The notes beneath the pieces were generated by a model. The model was given only the letters and a program-made list of their open reading frames with translations. It did not search any database and had not been told where the DNA came from. Positions 61,770 through 64,000 of a stretch of DNA of 64,000 nucleotides are shown here, piece after piece. Position 1 is the first letter of the stretch; each line of letters begins with the position of its first letter. Made by a program: the position numbers and the translations under genes. Origin of the DNA: Tistrella mobilis KA081020-065. Its GTDB lineage: Bacteria > Pseudomonadota > Alphaproteobacteria > Tistrellales > Tistrellaceae. The stretch lies in the NCBI RefSeq assembly GCF_000264455.2, contig NC_017956.1:1-64000 (forward strand). Reading direction: 5' to 3'.

Positions 61770-62459
61770 CTAATCAGTGGTATCGCTGGCATTTTCGCCA
61801 GCAATATCAATGGGTTGATCAGTCACGTTCAACTCGCTCGCGTTCAACTCGCGGCGAGCGTCGCCGCTAAGCTGTTGATATTGCTCACTTGTCAGATCCA
61901 CGACATGAACGGCCCCGTCGCCCGGCGCCGCGGCCGCGCTCGGCATCTGAAGGACCATCATTGGCAGGGCGTCGCCCGTGATTTCGACGGCCTGCGGCAG
62001 GCGCTGGTGCAGGTACGGCGCGACGTCGCGGGCTGCGGTCATCTGGATCTTGATCGCCTCGATCCGGTCGCAGTGCAGCCTCGCGGCCAGCTCTTCGACC
62101 GGCATCGAGTAGATGTCCGCCAGCACCAGCAGCGGTGACCGGTGCGTCGACAGCAACAGCTTGCGCCATTCCTCGGTCGACCTGTTCCGCGCCCCCTTCG
62201 GCCGGCCGGCCGAACGGCGCGGCGTGCCCCGGCCGGCGCCGAAATCGGCCAGGGCCTGGTCGAGTGGCCCCGCCCCCGTGGTGAGGACGTCGGACATATC
62301 GCCCTCCGCGTCCCCCTCTGGCTCAACTTCAGCGGGCAGGAGCGGCAGCTGCGCAGCCGGCGCCGGCCGCGCGCGCGCGGGATCCATCGCCCCCGCCGCC
62401 TCTGCCGCCTCCATCGCCGCTTTCAGCCCCTCTTTCCGCTCACTCACTGCATAAACCAC
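61770..62459 (-). CDS. Putative small terminase subunit
   Basis: The 229-residue protein is encoded directly upstream of the large terminase, the usual place of the DNA-recognising small subunit. It has a basic AT-hook-like stretch (RRSAGRPKGARNRSTEEW, about 81-98) and a helical middle (LADIYSMPVEELAARLHCDRIEAIKIQM) suitable for oligomerisation, then an acidic Ala/Pro-rich C-terminus. The start is GTG at 62459; a GTG four codons on is also possible. The repeat modules at 62,518-62,744 lie just upstream and may be its binding site. Similarity to a named family was not recognised. Confidence 0.6.
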   Translation of the reverse strand: MVYAVSERKEGLKAAMEAAEAAGAMDPARARPAPAAQLPLLPAEVEPEGDAEGDMSDVLTTGAGPLDQALADFGAGRGTPRRSAGRPKGARNRSTEEWRKLLLSTHRSPLLVLADIYSMPVEELAARLHCDRIEAIKIQMTAARDVAPYLHQRLPQAVEITGDALPMMVLQMPSAAAAPGDGAVHVVDLTSEQYQQLSGDARRELNASELNVTDQPIDIAGENASDTTD

Positions 62460-62517
62460 TGATATTTAATCCCTTTTTCCCGCCGGGCCCGCCCGGCCCC
62501 TGCCGCGTTCGGCTGTC

Positions 62518-62605
62518 GTTAGGTGTGCGTTAGGTCTGTCGTTAGGTCTATTATTCTTTATTTTCAATAAGTTAGAAGAATACCTAACAACCTAACGCAC
62601 CTAAC
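62518..62605. repeat. Heptamer module A: three GTTAGGT, AT-rich core, three ACCTAAC
   Basis: GTTAGGT occurs at 62518, 62529 and 62541, and its complement ACCTAAC at 62582, 62590 and 62599. Between the two triplets is an AT-rich core of about 34 bases (62548-62581) with TATTATTCTTTATTTT. The module is a dyad, and is repeated almost exactly by module B 138 bases away. It lies in the 455-base gene-free stretch between the small terminase and the P-loop gene. Confidence 0.85.
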
Positions 62606-62655
62606 GGCATGTCTTCACACGCATGCGCACACCCACATGCATTATGTGAGTGTGC

Positions 62656-62744
62656 GTTAGGTCCGTTAGGTGCGTTAGGTTCCTATTATTTTCCTTTGTT
62701 TTCAGATGCTTGGCACCTAACGCCCTGCCTAACATCTGCCTAAC
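62656..62744. repeat. Heptamer module B: three GTTAGGT, AT-rich core, three [AG]CCTAAC
   Basis: GTTAGGT occurs at 62656, 62665 and 62674, and the complement at 62715 (ACCTAAC), 62727 and 62738 (both GCCTAAC). The core (62681-62714) again has TATTATTTTCCTTTGTTTT. Between modules A and B is a 50-base spacer of mostly alternating purines and pyrimidines (62606-62655). Twelve heptamers in two matching dyads cannot be chance; they look like protein-binding sites for replication, packaging or control. Confidence 0.85.
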
Positions 62745-62801
62745 GTCTCGCCGTCCCCAGCCCCGGCGCTGCGTTCTTTCTGAACGCCCCGTCCTGGGTC
62801 T

Positions 62802-62839
62802 GGGCGGGGCCACCAAAAAAACCGGAGGGCGGGGCCACC
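62802..62839. repeat. 13-bp direct repeat flanking an A tract
   Basis: GGGCGGGGCCACC occurs at 62802-62814 and 62827-62839, separated by AAAAAAACCGGA. The second copy is part of the terminator hairpin. It may be a small local duplication. Confidence 0.5.
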
Positions 62840-62841
62840 GG
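62815..62841 (-). terminator. Rho-independent terminator of the P-loop gene transcript
   Basis: On the minus strand a GC hairpin with CCGG ends (62841-62822) is followed by seven T (62821-62815). It lies about 75 bases after the stop of the P-loop gene, so early transcripts from the right are separated from the terminase/structural operon. Confidence 0.55.
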
Positions 62842-62914
62842 GTCGAAGGGTCGGGGCGAGGTGAGGACGTCGAAAGCGGCCGGCCGCGCCCCTCTGCGGC
62901 CGGTGATCAGCTGG

Positions 62915-64000
62915 CTACGCCGGCGAGGGCGCGGCCGAAGTCGGTGTGAAGCGAGCCCTTTCGGGCTCGGGCAGGCAGAGGGCGAGGGGAATTTCCGACC
63001 CCCTGCACGTGGCCCCGATCCAGATCGTCTTTTTCGGCACCCGGGCGCCCTCCAGGCGCCGCAGGCTCTGGACCCAGACGCCATCCGCGGCGGCGCGCTG
63101 CTGCCAGTGCGTGCCCTGGAAAATCCTGGCAAGCCCTTGATGCTGATTGGCGACCCGCAGCCATGCCGACCGTGTCGGCGGCGGCTCGAAATGGACGGCG
63201 AGCCCTGCTTCCTGGAGCAGGCGGCGCGCCAGGCGCAGGCGCTCGTCCCCCTGATAGTCGGGGTGCGTCCCCGCGGCGATCCGGATCCAGTCGCCAATCG
63301 TCCGTCGCTGGCGGTCGTGCGGGCTGTCCAGGGTCGAGCTGAGCAGGTGGGTAAGGCACGACGCCTCGTCGCTCGCCTCGCCGTCCGGTGTCATCTCCGA
63401 CTTCGCCAACATCTCGACCCAGCCGTCGAGTGCCCCCGGCTCGGGAATCAGGTCGTGGAACAGCAGGTCCGCGGCCGCGAGCATCGTCCCATAGACGTCC
63501 TGGCCGCGGGCATCGTGCCCTGCCTGGCGCATGGCGGCGCGGTATGCCTCGACGGTCTCGGGCCAGCGCCACCAGCCGTCCATCAGACGACGCAGAAGCT
63601 GCGATCCCCGATCGCGCGCCCAGCGCTCGGTAATCTTGGGCTCGGGCCTATCGCCCAGCGGCAAAAGGTCAAGGATCGCAATCCGGCTGCGATCCTGCGG
63701 CAAAAGAGGTGGGATCAGAACAGACGAAAATTGAACAGAAGACCGCAAGATAAAATGCTCGGCGCCACCATCATTACCCGCACGCATGCTCAAGGCACCG
63801 GTCGCAGCATTCCGCGCAAGCTTGACAAGCTTATGCATCTGCCTGTTGTCTTCTTCGCTTTCCGCCTCGTCGATTGCGACGGGCAAGCTATCATACTTGA
63901 GCGTGCGCCGCAGGCTCGGTTCGGTTGCATCGGCGCTCTTCAACAGCGCATGCTCGTCGAACAGCATTTTGATGAAGTTCTGGAGCGTGCTCTTGCCGGT
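62915..64000 (-). CDS. Phage P-loop ATPase, probable primase/helicase (3' part; 5' end outside the window)
   Basis: The visible 361 codons run in frame from the window edge. The first residues read TGKST, the end of a Walker A loop, and SLPVAIDEAES follows about 40 residues later as a Walker B-like Asp/Glu motif. The rest is helical with WARDRGSQLLRRLMDGWWRWPETV and no further motif I recognise. The arrangement fits phage replication ATPases of the primase-helicase type, and the position upstream of the terminase block suits an early gene. The 5' part, perhaps with primase, is beyond 64,000. Confidence 0.65.
   Translation of the reverse strand, partial: TGKSTLQNFIKMLFDEHALLKSADATEPSLRRTLKYDSLPVAIDEAESEEDNRQMHKLVKLARNAATGALSMRAGNDGGAEHFILRSSVQFSSVLIPPLLPQDRSRIAILDLLPLGDRPEPKITERWARDRGSQLLRRLMDGWWRWPETVEAYRAAMRQAGHDARGQDVYGTMLAAADLLFHDLIPEPGALDGWVEMLAKSEMTPDGEASDEASCLTHLLSSTLDSPHDRQRRTIGDWIRIAAGTHPDYQGDERLRLARRLLQEAGLAVHFEPPPTRSAWLRVANQHQGLARIFQGTHWQQRAAADGVWVQSLRRLEGARVPKKTIWIGATCRGSEIPLALCLPEPERARFTPTSAAPSPA

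Larger units (their letters stand above)
40384..64000. mobile_element. Integrated podovirus-type prophage (left part; right end outside the window)
   Basis: The element starts at the tRNA-Thr scar and runs past the window. All visible genes lie on the minus strand: lysis genes, tail fibre, ejection proteins, tail, capsid, scaffold, portal, terminase and a replication P-loop protein. The portal, scaffold, tail tube and nozzle belong to families best known in T7-like podoviruses, and a Bbp19-like gene points to relatives of Bordetella phage BPP-1. No integrase, repressor, RNA polymerase or reverse transcriptase was found in the visible part. Structural and lysis genes look intact, so it may be functional. 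Confidence 0.9.

Noticed and set aside
62461-62760. Telomere-like or mini-satellite repeat
   Set aside because: The GTTAGGT copies are in ordered triplets of alternating orientation with unique spacers, not a tandem satellite; protein-binding sites explain them better.

Overview
This is 64 kb of a GC-rich bacterial chromosome whose first base is the ATG of dnaA, so it probably begins at the conventional chromosome origin of numbering. A RegB/RegA redox two-component pair, a RlmJ homologue, Crp/Fnr and IclR regulators and the strong GC bias point to an alphaproteobacterium. The overall impression is of a Tistrella-like Rhodospirillales member, but that genus name is inference.

Layout, left half (1-40,380), core and accessory chromosome. 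1-6,687: the replication block dnaA-dnaN-recF-gyrB. 6,772-7,244: a tiny ribbon-helix-helix/membrane-protein pair. 7,278-15,546: extradiol-type dioxygenase, bifunctional penicillin-binding protein, Bcr/CflA-type exporter, a second-type citrate synthase with a clear sigma70 promoter, rlmJ and an amidohydrolase. 16,189-18,883: an unusual three-gene set made of a LeuA/homocitrate-synthase-like protein that has lost key catalytic residues, a YrdC/Sua5-domain protein and a haem-oxygenase-like diiron oxidase. 18,945-23,147: a polyamine-type ABC importer. 23,381-25,005: an ABC-2 exporter. 25,155-27,645: methyltransferase-regB-regA. 27,784-29,239: thioesterase and an odd response regulator. 29,533-33,399: argD-argF-hslO-lipoprotein, with argF broken by one extra G in a G run. 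33,543-38,349: IclR regulator, an N-succinylamino-acid-racemase/OSBS-type enolase, serine hydrolase, Nudix and TetR. 38,805-40,316: a Crp/Fnr regulator followed by a short-chain-dehydrogenase-fold protein carrying the exact signature motifs of halohydrin dehalogenases.

Right half (40,384-64,000), prophage. A 46-nt fragment of the 3' half of a tRNA-Thr(CGT) gene marks the left attachment site. Inward from it the genes all lie on the minus strand: small membrane protein, GH108 lysozyme, holin, tail fibre, three very large ejection/internal virion proteins, a small internal virion protein, the T7-type tail tube/nozzle pair, decoration-like protein, major capsid protein, scaffold, Bbp19-like protein, T7-type portal, two small proteins, large terminase and a probable small terminase. 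Upstream of the terminase genes lies a gene-free stretch with two copies of a module built from three GTTAGGT heptamers, an AT-rich core and three inverted heptamers. Beyond it is the 3' part of a P-loop ATPase (probable primase/helicase) cut by the window end. The structural genes are of the podovirus (T7-like) type but the element is integrated; integrase, repressor and the right attachment site must lie past 64 kb.

The most unusual items are the heptamer modules next to the terminase, the LeuA-like/YrdC/diiron-oxidase gene set, the halohydrin dehalogenase, the shared GTCTC-N7-GAGAC operators, the argF frameshift and the capsid-gene promoter nested in a terminator hairpin.
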